A DNA stretch of 64,000 nucleotides. Origin: Cololabis saira (Eukaryota; Chordata; Actinopteri; Beloniformes; Belonidae). The DNA lies in assembly GCF_033807715.1 (NCBI RefSeq), contig NC_084599.1:29968125-30032124 (forward strand), in the 5' to 3' direction. Below the pieces are notes generated by a model. The model ran no database searches and was not told where the DNA came from. It saw nothing but the letters and a program-made list of their open reading frames with translations. A program made the position numbers and the translations under genes. Below, in pieces: positions 36,216 through 51,419 of the stretch; positions within the stretch are counted from its first letter, which is position 1; every line of letters starts with the position of its first letter.

Positions 36216-39200
36216 AAAATGCATGATTTAAAAAAGATGTAATGGCCCTTTAGTGAGTATTGCACAAAATGCACATAATATGATCCACTGTGTGAGTTTG
36301 TGACTCAATTAGCATAAACAAAATTGCCATGAAACATTTCTGTGTATGTACTGTAAATAAAACCACTGATTTTGGGACAATTTCCTGTTTTGTTGAGACG
36401 TGCGCATGTACCTTCCTCAGCCACGAGCGCTTCTGCTGTCACACGACTTAGTGACAGCCTGTAAGTGCTGATTAAATGTGACACCATCATTTTCTTTTTC
36501 TAAACCTAAACAAGTGACTTTGGTGCACAATTACAACCATTAAAAAAAGAAAAGAAATGGAACTTTTCACAGAATAAAACACTGATTTCCAAACTCAAAG
36601 GAAGAGGAGAGTGATTTTCTTCAAACTTTGTGAGAGCGGGTTGATTTAGTTCCAGCTGCTAATCTTACTTACTTCTACGTAAAATATAAGGATGTACATA
36701 TTGTGGAAAAGATGCTTATTCTGTCTCATACTGGTTGTATATCTATAATCATATTGATCTCATAAAGGCCTTTTTTGTTTTTTTTCGCCCTCGATGGGAT
36801 GGATCTCAGGATTCATCAGGCTCCCGCTGCAGAGAACAACACATTGTTTTCCTGTATGCAGTCCAAACTTGGATTCCTCTGAGAATCTTTGGGACGTGCT
36901 GAAAAAGACATTGTTTGCAGCAGGGTCTTGTTCACAAATCTCTAAATTGACAAAAATATGACTAACAAAAAATCAAACCACTTATTTAAACATGATTTGG
37001 AGCTAAATGTGACAAAGTGTTGCTGTTACTTTGAGAGTTTACAAACGGCGCCCCGTATGTACATGCACCGTCCGCAACCTTCACACAACTAAAAATGAGT
37101 TTTTAGTGTTGCTGAAGTGCTGTGCAACCCATAAATACCTTATCTAATTCAAAATGATAGTTTTTTTTATATTTATTTTAATAAAACTATGTTTTCTTGG
37201 TGAACTCATTGTTGACACTTGTTAATGGTGTCAGACATCTTTTGGACTTGTGGGCTGGAAAGAGCTCCTTTTCTGTCATGAAGCATTGCCCAAAGCTTCT
37301 TTGCCAAAGCAGATGAGAAAGGAAGCATTTGATCTCCCCTTACCTCACATTTGAGAGAGTTAAACTTGAATGCTTCCTAAATACTTCCAGGTGATCTGAT
37401 AAGATGGGCCCATCATGACCACATCAGCCCCTTTTCTAGCGTGGAAATTGTGAACCACCAACCGCAACAACAATTCTCTACATCACAGCAGCGGCTGTGC
37501 TGGAACCCTGCTGTCGGCTGCCACGGGGTGACAGGTTGCACCTCACATTTCTGTTTACTGCGCTGCATGCATCAAACACTGAAGTGTGTCTACACAACGA
37601 TATATCTTCAGGGTTTTACCCCTTTCCTCTTTCTCATTAATAATAATAACCATGGCATTTTTAAATTATAGTGAATCATTTAGGCGTTATATGGTGACAT
37701 AACAACACATACTGACAAAGCCACACGGTAATTTAAACTTCTGGAAACCTTTCAAGAGCAGGGGGACCCATTCTCGGAGGAGAGAAATATTTGTCACCAG
37801 CACATTATAAACACTGTTTTGCCATAATTGCTGCCCAGAGAGAGTGTGAAGTGGAGAGAACCTTGTTTGTTAGAGCGTTAACGTCCCCCAGGGGCCCTTT
37901 TCCCTCCCTGCGAGCGTCTTTAGAAAGCAAGCACGCAGCAGGGAGTTCCAAGACTAAATGCAAACAAGTCCATGCATCATTATTCAGGACTTCCTCCGGG
38001 TTTTTTTCATTTCATTTTAGAGGAAACAATGTCCAACATTTCTACCTTGAACATACTGAGTTGACTTTTTTTCTTCACCTTTTAGATACAGTCCGTATAT
38101 CGGGCCTCATTTTTCTCCCTCTGTGTTGAATCAGAATATGCAAGAGTTCAGCTTTGCAAGAACTCATACAGCGAACCATCAGAACATCCTTCAGCTTGCG
38201 TGGCTACAAAGGATGAATGCTCTGGAAGTGTTCAAGGCCAAATTGAGAGATGAGAGAAATCTGTTGATTTGCTAATGGAGCAGGGCCGGCGGAGAATATG
38301 CCGTACCCTTTGAACAAAACACTCCTGATCTGACCTCTTTTTTTCTATAGACATGGCTTCTGTTCACAATTTTCCCTTTCCTTTTTTTTCCCCACACATA
38401 CATATGTAGTCATCACTTTTAACCCAAATGTTCCAATTCTTCCGCTTCTTCAGTTGTTGCATCCTCAGCTCCTCTGAAGATGGAAGGACAAGCACATTGT
38501 ACGCCCAAGGCAAATTTCCTTCAGGCGACAAAATTACATTTGGATACAAAACAGGCGCGCACGCTCCAAGTCTACATTTGTACGCGCGCGTCCTCTCACT
38601 GGTATACATTTTAGCATTCACATGCAGACAGACACTCGTGCAAATGGATGTGTTCAGAAAAGCTTGCAAATTCCACAACAATCCAAAAGGATTTGGGTTA
38701 ATTTAGTAAATACAGGGTCAAAGCCACCACGAGAGCTGAGAGAAGGTGAGGGGAGTCTGCAAAAGCTTCAGTCTCACAGTGTGTTTTATTATGTGCACAC
38801 GCACGTGTGTGTGAGGAAGAATCGCTGACTGGGTGAAGCGGAGAGTCCTGGAAGCAGCAGCAGCAGTCTAAACCCAGCCACACTCTCCAGAGATAGCGCT
38901 TCTTTCTCATTTGCTCTGGCCCTATTTTAATAATAGCTGTGCATAAGTAATTTCTAAAAGGCCAGGCAGGCACACTGGCATGGGTGGGGGGAAATTAAAC
39001 TCATTTTATCTGTGAGCAGGTGGATTCCTATTTATCATTAACATGCATAGAATTTGCACAATGTTATTTCTTGCTGCTGCTACTGATGGCACGTCATCCA
39101 AATAATGTCAGAGGAGGGTCTCTGCCTTTTTTTTTTTCTTTTTTTTTTTTTGCTTATGCTGGAGTGAAATTCATAGATAAAGGTACTATGGCTTTTTTTT

Positions 39201-42200
39201 CTTGCAATTTTCTGCAAACGGAAACTAATTCTGGGAAGCTTCTTATTACAGTGCAGGCTCATTTGGTTTGCATTAAAAGAGGGACAGGAGCGACATTAGG
39301 ATTTCTGCCAGATTTCCAGGAGATGCTTCAACATTCGCTCTTATATCATTAGTAACGCCCCACCCCCTCCCCTTCTTACAGAAGCCCTTTTCCTCTTTTA
39401 ACTGGCATTAAACAATCTCAACTCATTATTGGCCCAATAATAAAACTGGAATATATTTGACTTCCTGATTTAGATCCTATCAAAATATTGGAATGTAAAT
39501 GTGCAATTTTGAATGCATGATATGGAGGTTTAATCATTGCAGGATATTCCTCGTGTTATTTTAGCATAATTCATCTGCAGGATTATTTGTGATTTATTTA
39601 AAACTAGGATTGTGCTTTTTCATTTGTTTTGGATTGTTAATCTTTTTAGTACAGCATATTTACTGTTTGTAGCTGATCTCATTTTAAACCATTGACTTTG
39701 ATATTTGCCTAAATGCTGCATTATTTAAGCGTGTAAAATGCGGTCTTATGTCATATGTTTATTGGAGCTGTCTTCAGATCTCTGCTAACTCTATTTGAGT
39801 TTGAAAAGTGGCACTTTAAAGTCTCAGTTTTGTCTGCTCAGCAGTCAAGAACACCACATTTGTCAGTTGAGTGTGATTTTAAAGAACTCACCATCAAATT
39901 ATGACATTTATAATGCAGCAACAAGAAGTTTTTTTTTACAATTAATTGATAAACTTGCTGATCTAATCTCATCTTGTTTCTTGTTTTCTTTTTTTCCCAG
40001 ACATTGTGCATAATAATCATAGACACATCAAATCAAAGTTAATTCTGACATTTAGCTAAAGAGCAAACATAATTTAACTTTTCATCTCCTCCTGTCACCT
40101 CTGCATCTGCGTTATTGTCATGTTGTGGAACAACATTGCGCGCCTCGCTTTACAGATGGGGATCATGGGAGATGCGTGTGCAGGAGGGATTAGACTCTCT
40201 GTGACCAGTCATTCACACCAGTGTTTACGGTGGCGAAGAGCGAGATGATGACGTTTGTCCCTGTCTCCTTTTCTCTCTCCTGACAAATAACAGCATGGCA
40301 GCTCATGGCAGCTCTGCAGCTCCTGACAGTCAGCCAAGCAGCCAAGCAGGCAGGCAGTCAGCCATTGTTTTGTAATGTGTTTCACTCTGCCAGCGCTGAT
40401 CCTTTGCTAAGGTACTTACCACGCCATTGTTGTCTAAGTATGCTATTTTCTGGCTGGGCACCTCCACTATAGAATAGGGTGCTTTCCCCCTTTCTTTCTT
40501 TCTATTTTTTTTTTTTTTTTTCAAAAGAGAGGTTTGTTACAGTCACCGTCATACTAATCCTGGTGTGTGATATGTATATGTGTCAACACAGAGCAGAGAG
40601 GGGGAGAGAGGAGTCTTAACCCAGGAGAGAAATGGTGTGAATGGCAGAGGCAGATAGACAGACAAGTCCCATTCAGTCCCTGCTGTCCTCAGTGACACCA
40701 AATTACTGTTTATTAAAAGAAGACGAGCAACATGATGAGAATACTTTGGGAGTGTGATGTTTGATGTGCCACAAATGTGTACAGGCCCTATGTGTTTCAA
40801 CAGAAATACTCACCGAACAGATCAACAGTGAACGTCAGACGGAGAGCGTAAAGGTGGACTCTGCTGCATGTTTGTAAACAGTAAGATATTTGGGGAAATA
40901 TTGACCAGTTTGCTTCCTTGTGTAGATTTAGATTAGAACTTTGATACCACACACAAACATGATGTTAGTTTGGCACAAAAACTGGACACCAAGAGGAGAA
41001 GCCTGTCCATCTTGGCACAAAGCTCGTATTAATTGTTGAATTTAAATATTGTGTATAAATAAGAATGTAGACGAGTGCTGAATCACTTCTTTAACCAGAA
41101 ACTTGTGTTATGCAACTGAATCTGTTCTGATCCACAACACCTTTTTTGCATTCCTCTGGTGATGTCAGAATTCCCCAAAGTATCAAGTAAGTCCTAAAAT
41201 TTAGGAAAACAAGTGTAAAATGAAAGCAAATAATGCTTGACAGCATGTGGGTTCAGCACAGACTTGGAATAATAACAGATGATACTGTGATTTTCTTTTA
41301 GTGAAGTGTTTAGTTCAATGATGAATTTATGATGTCCTTAATAATGGTCCAAATGAGTCTTCAAACATAGCCTGAAAAAAAAAATCTAATTTCCAGATAT
41401 AACACAAAGTCATCTCAGGGTCTTGCATTTGATAATATTAGCACCATTTCTTTCTGTTATGTGAAAAATCTACAAGCAATCTCCATTTTAATTAATCACC
41501 TTTCTAAAAACCTTTTATTTTCTCCTTTCTGGTTTGGTCTCCGTATTTCCCTTAGCCATCACGATGGTGGAACAGAAAATCTGTGGGAGCATTAATAAGC
41601 CTAATATAGAAATACATTTGAACCTTGGTCCTCCGCTAAGTAGATTATAAACATTTATTATTACATGTTATCGTAATATCCTGCACAGCATATTGCAAAA
41701 CTTCTGTGGGCCAGTTTTTCTCCCTGTGCAGTGGAAGATCATAGTTAATTCAGCAGCGTTATGGTAATGCAGAGGTCCCTATCAGACCCAGCATCACACA
41801 TACTAACAAGCTTAGTATAAGCCCGGCCTAGAATGGTATGAGGTTTGAATTTCTGGAACCAGCCCGGTCGCTGCAGCCAAATCTCACTTCAGCAGAAACC
41901 AGAGGGGTGATTCCTCTGCTTAAAAAATTAGTGCTAGTGCATATATTTTTCTGCAAGGAAAGGAGGTTTGATACCTCGTGAGGCAAAAATGCACTGTATG
42001 TAGAAAAAATATATATTTTAAGGATGGCAAAAATCGTCTTGAGAGGGCTAATCAGCTGGCAACTCTGAAAAGCCTCTAAGGTGCATTAAGAGATTTATAC
42101 TCAGCGGAGAGGTAAAGCCTCACAACATTGTTGACTCATTTAAAGATGCCAACATCTCAACTTTGTGCACTGTTAACAAATGCACACATGTTAAGTTGGT

Positions 42201-44381
42201 GTACTCTGCACTTCTCCTGTCTCTGTAAATCGCAGTGTATCTGCCATAAGCATGTTATGCCCCAGGGCTCATCAGTACCATGTGATCCCAGGCAGAGCTG
42301 CCACTAAGAGACAACATGCTAAATCCTGTTTGTGAGACTTGACTGTGCTCAGCGCTCAGACTAATCTAACCACCCTCAACCTCCAGCACGAGGAGAGGAG
42401 CATCTGTCGATGCAGAGGGGAGCGGAACGGGGAAGAGGAAGAATGGAGGAGCTGGGAAACAGTCACACTTATCTTCATCCTCAGTTTAAGACAAGAGGGT
42501 AATTTGCAAATAGGAATAAAGGAGAGGATGTTTGCAATGCTTTGGAACTGCAATAACAGGAATATGATTCAAACTCAGTGCTGGCGTTCATGGAAGCACA
42601 TGTGTTTTGTAGGAACAAAATTTAAATAATTAAACGTGAAAATGGATTATCTACTATTACTTCAATGCCAACTGCACAAGACAGCAAGACGGTTTTCATT
42701 TCTGATCTTCCAAGTGTCGGAACCTGCGCCTGCCAGATCCCTGCACAGGCTCCTGCAACCTTTCAGACCTGGAGCGACACACATCACATCAACATTGTGA
42801 CCACATGTGAACTATCATTATTGATAAAAAAACGAACATAAGTAATGTTTCCTTTTACTTTATCTTTCTGGCACATACATTAGAGGGTTTTATGGAAAGG
42901 ATTCTATTTGTGTCCTTTTTTTATGTAATTTTTATTATTTTCTTTTTTACTTTTATTAATTAATTTATTTTTCAAAAATAAAAGCCTTAGTTTTGAATGG
43001 GTTTAACTGCCAAATGAGTGGCACCTGTGAGTGCACATTAAAAATATTATATACATCTCTTAATGCACCTTTTACAGTCTTTTATCTTATAGTCTTTTGA
43101 AATGGAATCAACTCAGTCACACAATTGAGATTCATCAGGGCGCCAACACCTTATATATTCATAACTTCCTTTTTATTGCATTTTAAGACATGGTTATTGC
43201 CATTACTGCAGGGGCATAAACACCACCGAGGTCGAGAACACAGTGGCTATTTTCTGCTCATTCAGGTATTTGAAATAATATGAAATAATGTTTTCCAAAG
43301 TATAAGACAGCCGGATTCCCCTCATATTATATTATATTTTTGGTTCTCATACACAATCCCCATCTGAATCAAAACACATAAATATAAACAGAGCACAAAA
43401 TGTCTTTTTCAAGCCATTTATTAGATTCTGTGTTAAATAAATATGTTTGCAGTAAAATATTTAAATGAATCATTCTTCAAAGCTAATGAACACAAACTAC
43501 CTCTTTAAACAATAATCATGACAACACCCTATTACATTATGTCATTGTCTACATATATATTTTTTTTCTTTCAGTTTGGTTCAAAGAGCTTCTCCTGTAA
43601 ATCTTTGAGTGCAAAAAACTTTGTCTATAGATACTGTACTTCATGCTGCATTACTTTGCTTTTTATCTTCTCTGTTTTCACAAAAGTTTCAGTTTTATTC
43701 AAGAAACTAAACAAAAAGCAAATGAGCATGACGGTCACTTGACTTTATCACTGGCAGAAAAATAAGAGGAGGATGAAGAAGAACTGGGGCTGACATGAAG
43801 TTAATATTTATCTCACTTTTATTCTCTTTCAGCTGTCTGTCTTTCCTTACTGCTCCTCGCTGTCCGTCTGTCTCCTCCTCTCTGTCTGTGTCTTTTCTTT
43901 CTCTCCAAATGATAATTCAGAACATCACAGATTTGGCACTTGTAGCAGGTCTCGGAGAAAAATTAATTAATGCAAACTCCAAGTGCTATCGAAATTATAC
44001 ATTTGGAGAGCGCGCAGATACAGAGAAAGAGAAGGAGAGAGATGTGAGGACGTTCTGGTCTCATTAAGAGAGCAGGCAGAGTGGAATTAGTCTGAATATA
44101 ATGACAGGCCACACTATCTCATGTAAAAACAGCCCTGTTTTCCTCTCTCATTCATTGGCACTAGTAATTAGTTTTGGCCCTAAAACTGTCACCCTTTACT
44201 CTGTAAAAGGCAGATGTGATTTGAGGTGCAATTTAATCTTGCTTTAATGAAGAACTAATGGACGCATTGCAAATTACTTTCCCCCCCACACATCCTCGCT
44301 TCCCCTCCCTATGATTGAACATGGGCTGGGAAAAAAAAAAAAAAAAAATCTATTTCCTGCTTTTGAAAAGATCAAGAGTAT

Positions 44382-44605
44382 CTTTGATAATGGTGAGAGC
44401 GTCACCGGCAGCTTCATTGCAGAGAGCCAACAAGCTCTTTTAGGGAGAATCACAATTCAGTGGAGAGGAGGCCACAATTAGCGACAAAGCAGGGCGAGTG
44501 CTGCGGGGCCTGAGCAGGCAGGAAGCCTCTCGGTGCACCAGGGTCCTTGTTAGGAACAGGCCCTGGAGGTGTCACACGCGAACAATGAGCTTTGATAAAT
44601 TACCT
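44382..44605 (+). promoter_or_regulatory. Candidate regulatory element with TCF/LEF-like and SOX-like motifs
   Basis: ctttgat occurs at 44382-44388 and again at 44590-44596; aacaatg, a SOX-type core, is at 44581-44587, three bases from the second ctttgat. The sequence between is non-repetitive, moderately GC-rich and frame-free. Short motifs like these occur by chance, so enhancer function is only a hypothesis. Confidence 0.25.
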
Positions 44606-45631
44606 CTTAGAAAAAGAAAAAAGGTGGACAACTAATTTTCAATTACACCTATAATGTATTACCAATTGGAGAGAGAAATTGGACATGTGTGGAGGAGAAC
44701 AAACAGTCATATTCTCAATACTCCTCTTCCTGTTTGTGGTAGTGGCACTTTTCTGAAGGTCTGTGATGTCCAGAGTGTATTAGCTAGAAATTACAAGGTG
44801 TTTAAAATGGCAGCTTGCTGGTGATTTACCTTCACAGATACAGAAAAGGAAACACGGGGAGGAGCGAATAAACATCTCCTCCAAATGATATCAGGCCATT
44901 AACTTTTGATTTTTGTCGAAGGATAATCACGGACATAAAGACAAAATTTCCAATTTGTTGTTTTTTTTGGTTTTTTTTCCAAAGAATTTTGCACGGGCCT
45001 TTTTGAGAAGAGAGAGAAGAGGAGAGTTTGAAGTGGTGTGAACATGTGTGTGTGTGTGTGTGTGTGTGTGTTTGTGTGTGAGTGTGTGTGAACTGCCTGC
45101 CTGCAACTCTCTAAACCACTTAAGCGACACTGTGTTTCAAACTGGCATCGCTAACGGATGATGTTGTAGAGAATATATCAAGGCCAAATAATAGTCCTTG
45201 AAATGGGTGAAAGGGGATGTGAGAACTGAGGAGGGTCAGACATGTGGAACATGTGTATCTGTCGTTCTGTGTGTGTGTGTGCATGTATTTTACTACAGGC
45301 AGAGCAAAGCAGAATGCCTAATGGGAGTGGGCTTAACTCCTGCACACAGCCCCGCTACATATCTGATTACTGGAACCAGTAATTTTCTTTCCTTAAATAA
45401 GGAAGAAATTGGATAGGATGAATGAAATTTGGCTGTCATATTGCAATGATGGTGCAGCAGGGAGATTATGTGTTTCACATAATCGTTCATCATTTCCCAA
45501 CCAGTGTTCGGGCTTAGCATAATGGAATTGGTAAACTGGTTTAAATCAGAACGTGAGGACAGACTATCAGGCAGACTGTGAGGGTGTGTGGTAATGTCTT
45601 CAGTGCAAGCGGAATATTTCCAGCATGGAGC

Positions 45632-45771
<140 letters not shown>

Positions 45772-47604
45772 GAGTCCTACAAACACAACTGGGACATGTC
45801 ATCTTCACCTCTGCTTCCTCACAGTATCAGAACACTGCAAAACGTGTTATGCAGTGTTCTGTTGTTACTGCTTTTCTTTATGTACCAAACCTGTTTACAC
45901 TTGCACTGTTTTATTAATTTACATAGAAATTCATTGTCACTGTAATATTTTATTCAGTAGTGAACATTTTGGCAACTAAGCCATAGCTGCTGCGATGGAA
46001 TTAAACAGAAACGTGTTATTCAATATAAACAATTTAACATAATTATATGAATATATAACACCCCATTAGTGATATTTTTGGTGGACTATTGACATTTGTG
46101 TTTCATTTACTGTTAAAATATCATAATGACTTTATTTTAATTGAGCATGACTGTTATTCCTTGCTTATTTATTTATTTTATTAACTTGTCTCTTCACTGG
46201 ATTGTATTTGGGCACAGTGGGGAATTTAGAAGAAATAAATGTCACTGTTCCTTTTGTTTTCTTGCATGTGCACTGCTGTAAAGGCTCATAATAGAATAAA
46301 GATGAAAGAAAGGAAGAAAGTCATAATCATCATGGATATGTTTTAAATACATGTTTGTGTTTGTACGCTGTTTAATAATCTGATAAATATGTGCTGATTA
46401 TTCTGTTATTTCATAGTAAAATGTAACAAGGCTTTTGTTCATCGTCACTACGCTAACCATACTCTTAAATGACGCCCACAAAATACTTAACTAAACTTCA
46501 GTTAATTTAGTTACTGTAATTAAACCAAATATTTAGTTAATGTAACTAATTATCAGATGTTCCAAGAGCACCGCACTCACTTTGAGAAAATATTTACTGC
46601 TGTATCCGTCGCTGTTTCCTATTTAATCTAAGAATTTTGGTTGTAGTTCTGGATAAATATTGTTTTATTATTTTATTATTTTATTTGAATGATTCCTTTG
46701 GGACTAGGTTTTCATTAGGAAATATTATAGTGCATGAATTCAGGTAAAGCCATGCCAAGTATTTCTTGTAAAGAATCAATCCGTTTTCATGACTGAGCAA
46801 AAGTTGTCATCGCATTTAGAACTTCATTTTATATATAAATGAAGACAGATAATAAAGATATGGCAAATATTTAGTTTAAACTATTGAACTGAAGAGTTCA
46901 GATTATTCCTTGTATAAATTCCAGGTATGAGTGCATTCTGTATGTTTACAGACCTGAATTTAACTTGATTTTTCTCACTGAGTCACTTAAATAATTTTGT
47001 CATGAAGCGCTGCAGTGCATCTCTGGTGGAGTCTGTTGGTGGTACCATAATGAATAAAATACCTGCTCTGTGAGCATTTCTACCCCCCTGAGAGTATCTA
47101 TTGGCCACTAGGTGTCACAGTGGCTGTTTGAAAAAGAGGAGCCACCGCTTGCTTCCTGTTTGACTGTAATGAATTGTCTAATGCATTTGCCTTCCAAGCC
47201 TGAACAGTTTAAAAAAAAAAACTCAACATATTCCAACACATGTAAAAGATTGTGAATTTATTTTGCCTGTTGGGAGTCTAAATAAATGTCTCTAAGCCTG
47301 GCCCAGACTCACAACAGCATCCTGGGGGGCCAGCTGGAAAGCAACACCACCGGCACCCCACAGGCTCCAGGCCCCCTTGATCCACCACACTGGAAATATA
47401 GCATCATTCTCCTTTGACTCCCATGTTAAAATGTCCAACTTTACAGAAGAAATGAACATATTTACAACCTGGTTCAAAAAACACCAAACTTCACATCCAT
47501 GACAACTGTGAGAGAGGGATTTTTCTTTTCTTTTTTTTTGTACCACATCAGGTTTATTATAAAGAAATATATTTCTGTCAACCTCTGAAAATAACGGCCA
47601 AAGT

Positions 47605-47698
47605 CATATTTTTCTCAAGTTTTTTAAATAACAAAAACAACTGAAGAAAATATTTGGTTTAGTTATTTCTGTTTTCTAATAAAACTTGAGAAAAATAT
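47605..47698. repeat. 18 bp inverted repeat with ~58 nt loop
   Basis: atatttttctcaagtttt near 47605-47622 pairs with aaaacttgagaaaaatat at 47681-47698. AT-rich stem; could be the core of a tiny MITE or a chance palindrome. Confidence 0.6.
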
Positions 47699-48049
47699 AA
47701 CTTATGCCATCATTTTTAGAGGGGGATGAATGGGGCACAGACTTGTGGTTGGCTGTCGTATTAACCGCTGGCAAACCATCATCATTTCCTCATCAGTCAT
47801 CATCATGCTACAAAGCTTAGCAAAGCAATCAGCAGTTTGTACTGACCCAGTGTCGGCTAAATGCAGCGGCCATTTCTGATTGGGATGCTGAAATGTCAAA
47901 CGGGATATTCTAAAGCAAATGTTTGCCAGCAGCTCTGCGGCTCCTCCGGCATGGATCGCCTGAAAGAGCTGGTAACCACGGCTAACTTTCGTTGCATAAA
48001 GTGAGTGTGTTGTAGTCAGCTTTCTGAGCCTGTTTGTTCTGTTTATTTC

Positions 48050-51013
48050 AACCTGATCTCACAAAAATCCGTGAAATGCCCACGACCCTCTTACCACTAT
48101 TTTCCGTGGTACCAACACGGAAAGTGGTATAATTCCGTGTGAGCACCACGGATATTGTACCATGCAAAGTCAATGGGATCCGTGGTCGTGATATATACAC
48201 GGATTATGACATTATTATTATTTATATATTATTCTTTGTTATAGTGGCTAAATTATGCATTTTTGTCGCGCAAGGTACTGTTTGTTACTGTCAGTTTGTA
48301 AAAGCATGTTTTTAACGCTGTTTTAAGAAGAAACAGGCGATATTTAAAGTTTCTCCCCTTTCGTCAACCACAGGGGATGATGATGATGATGATGATGATG
48401 CCATCTTAACCCTAAACCGGAAGGAGGTTACCAGAACTTTTTTTTTTTTTTTTTTTTAATTTTTTAAGATATGTTTGCATAACTTAAACACACAGAAATG
48501 TATTAGCACTATGATATATTATAAATTTGATCATCCATTTTAACTGTCAGTTTGTAAAAACACGTTTTTAACGCTGCTTTAGCAGTGTTTTATTGAGGTT
48601 TTAATGGGAGCACCACGGACTGTGAAGTCTGAAAGATCTGTTTTTACGTTATGCCACTGAACGCAACTCTTTCTGTCGGCGAAATAGAGCAGCAGGACAA
48701 AACGTTAATACTGCGGGTATACTGAACTAAATGCTCTTGTTTGGAAGTCACACCATATTAAAACAAATTATAAACCACAAATAACACTTCATAGAAACAA
48801 AATAGATCGAGGGATGAGGTCTGAAAGATCTGTTTTGAAACGTTGCTTAATACGTTACGGCATTGAACACAACCCTTCCTGTCGGCGAGATAGGCAGCAG
48901 GACAAAACGTTAAAATAGCACTAATAAATGCATATATTGATCTTTTCCATCACATACATCTACTCACAATATAAATATACATTTTATGGTCACACTTTGT
49001 CTGTTGAAAAATGAGCGGATATATGATTTCTGAACCCTAATGTCAACATCTTAACCCTAAACCGGAAGGAGGTTACAGAACTACAATTTGTGCCAAGTTA
49101 CAATACACAGCATTGTGCTACGTCATAGCTTTTGTAGTTCCAATGAATTAGCGCTTATAAAACTGTGATCACGAACTTTGTAAGCTTATTATATGTTTTT
49201 AAGGGTGGGGAGCACGCCTGTCTGGTCTGATTTTGACTTTTGTATTGGTAAGAGGGTGAAATCATGTTTTTTATAGGTTTTGACCCTATTCAGTGGCGCC
49301 CCCTATTGGACTACTGTCGGGCATGATAGTAGAGGTGCAGAGCTTTCCAAAACTGTTCACCTCATGTCTCTAGCATATTTTTTTGTTGAACTACAGGCCT
49401 TCAAAAGTGTCACAGGTACAAGGTTCAAAGGGCACACCTGGGGAGCAGGAATTGCCCACAAATCTCATATTGACATATGTTGCTCCTGAGGTCAAGACCT
49501 TTCCAACGATGTCTTCACTGTTGTCCTACGACAAAGTTTGATTTTCTTGTTGGTACACATCATGGATGTTTGACTTGTATATTCAGACACCTATTTAAGG
49601 GCCAAGCTGGAAACAATCAGTCAAAATCTTTTAACGAGTATTTTGTGGCCAGATTTCTTTAAGATATTGATGATAGTATTATACACAGTCATACTATTCA
49701 ATTTGGACCAGTTCTGAGTTTATTTTCCCCTTTAAATACTGATTGTTTCACCTTTTGAAAATTTCCCATTAACTTAACATGGCTATTTATAGACCCTTTA
49801 TTTTTCTTCTTCTTCTTACTATTATCATTATTATCATTATTATTATTATTAGTTGTAGTAGTAGTAGTATACGGTAATTATTATGCTCGGGCAACCAAAA
49901 ATATCCATCCAAAACAGATGACGTTGGAGCACTAGTATTCAGACTTGAATTATTAGCCATAAAAATAAAAAAAAAATGAATTCGGGGGCATCTGTCACGT
50001 GATCAGGATCCCCCCTCGTCACTCTATGACGTAGAGGGGACGCCCAGGGAATCCCCTGTGGTTGACGAAAGGGGAGAAACTTTAAATATCGCCTGTTTCT
50101 TCTTAAAACAGCGTTAAAAACATGCTTTTACAAACTGACAGTAAAAAACAGTACCTTGCGCGACAAAAACGCATAATTTAGCCACTATAACAAAGAATAA
50201 TATATAAATAATAATAATGTCATAATCCGTGTAGATATATCATGACCACGGAACCCATTTCCTTTGCATAGTACTATATCCGCGGTGCTCCCATTAAAAC
50301 CTCAATAAAACACTGCAAAAACAGCGTTAAAAACGTGTTTTTACAAACTGACAGTAACAAACAGTACCTTGCGCGACAAAAACGCATAATTTAGCCACTA
50401 TAACAAAGAATAATATATAAATAATAATAATGTCATAATCCGTGTATATATCACGATCACGCATCCCATTGAATTTGCATAGTACTATATCCGTGGTGCT
50501 CCCATTAAAACCTCAATAAAACACTGCAAAAACAGCGTTAAAAACGTGTTTTTACAAAACAACAGTAACAAACAGTACCTTGCGCGACAAAAACGCATAA
50601 TTTAGCCACTATAACAAAGAATAATATATAAATAATAATAATGTCATAATCCGTGTATATATCACGACCACGTATCCCATTGAATTTGCATAGTACTATA
50701 TCCGTGGTGTTCCCATTAAAACCTCAATAAAACACTGCTGAAACAGCGTTAAAAACATGTTTTTACAAACTGACAGTAACAAACAGTACCTTGCGCGACA
50801 AAAACGCATAATTTAGCCACTATAACAAAGAATAATATATAAATAATAATAATGTCATAATCCGTGTATATATCACGACCACGGATCCCATTGACTTTGC
50901 ATGGTACAATATCCGTGGTGCTCACACGGAATTATACCACTTTCCGTGTTGGGACCACGGAAAATAGTGGTAAGAGGTCGTGGGCATTTCACGGATTTTT
51001 GTGAGATCAGGTT
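48050..51013. mobile_element. 3 kb inverted-repeat transposable element with unequal arms
   Basis: The left end aacctgatctcacaaaaatc is inverted at the right end (gatttttgtgagatcaggtt, to 51013). Inverted similarity continues for more than 300 bp: tccgtgaaatgcccacgac, ccgtggtaccaacacgg, ttgtcgcgcaaggtactgtt and ctcccctttcgtcaaccac all have counterparts on the right. The left arm holds one ~211 bp module; the right arm holds four in tandem (separate entry). gtttattt is found at both flanks and may be the target duplication. No transposase frame is visible. Superfamily not assigned. Confidence 0.8.
50097..50930. repeat. ~211 bp tandem array, four units, in the right arm of the 48-51 kb element
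   Basis: gtaccttgcgcgacaaaaac starts at 50151, 50364, 50575 and 50786 (periods 213, 211, 211). Units share gcataatttagccactataa and tgtcataatccgtgta. Copies are highly similar, pointing to recent expansion. Confidence 0.92.
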
Positions 51014-51419
51014 GGTTTATTTTCAACATAGAGCCATGCAGAACTGTAGTGGTGCGTCTCCAGTGTCAAAGAAGGGAACAGGCTGGCCAACTCAAAACAC
51101 ATCTAAACTTCTCAATCTGATGATTTATTATCATTTTTCCAAATCAAATCCACAAAAGTCTCACTTTTTTTGAGAGCATAATTTCAAGGCTTAAACCCCC
51201 AGAGTCAAAACTACATTACTTATACGCAAAAGGTCACATTCAACTAACTAGACTCAGACTGCACCATTATCTAAAAACAGCTCAATGTACACAACACTTC
51301 ATCAAACTGTAGAAAAAAATTGTGCTCTAAAATTAATCTACATGTTCATATACTTTTCCAAATAAGAGTAAATCAAATATTTTGACATTTCAAAAGAAAT
51401 TCAACTAAAAACAAAGATG

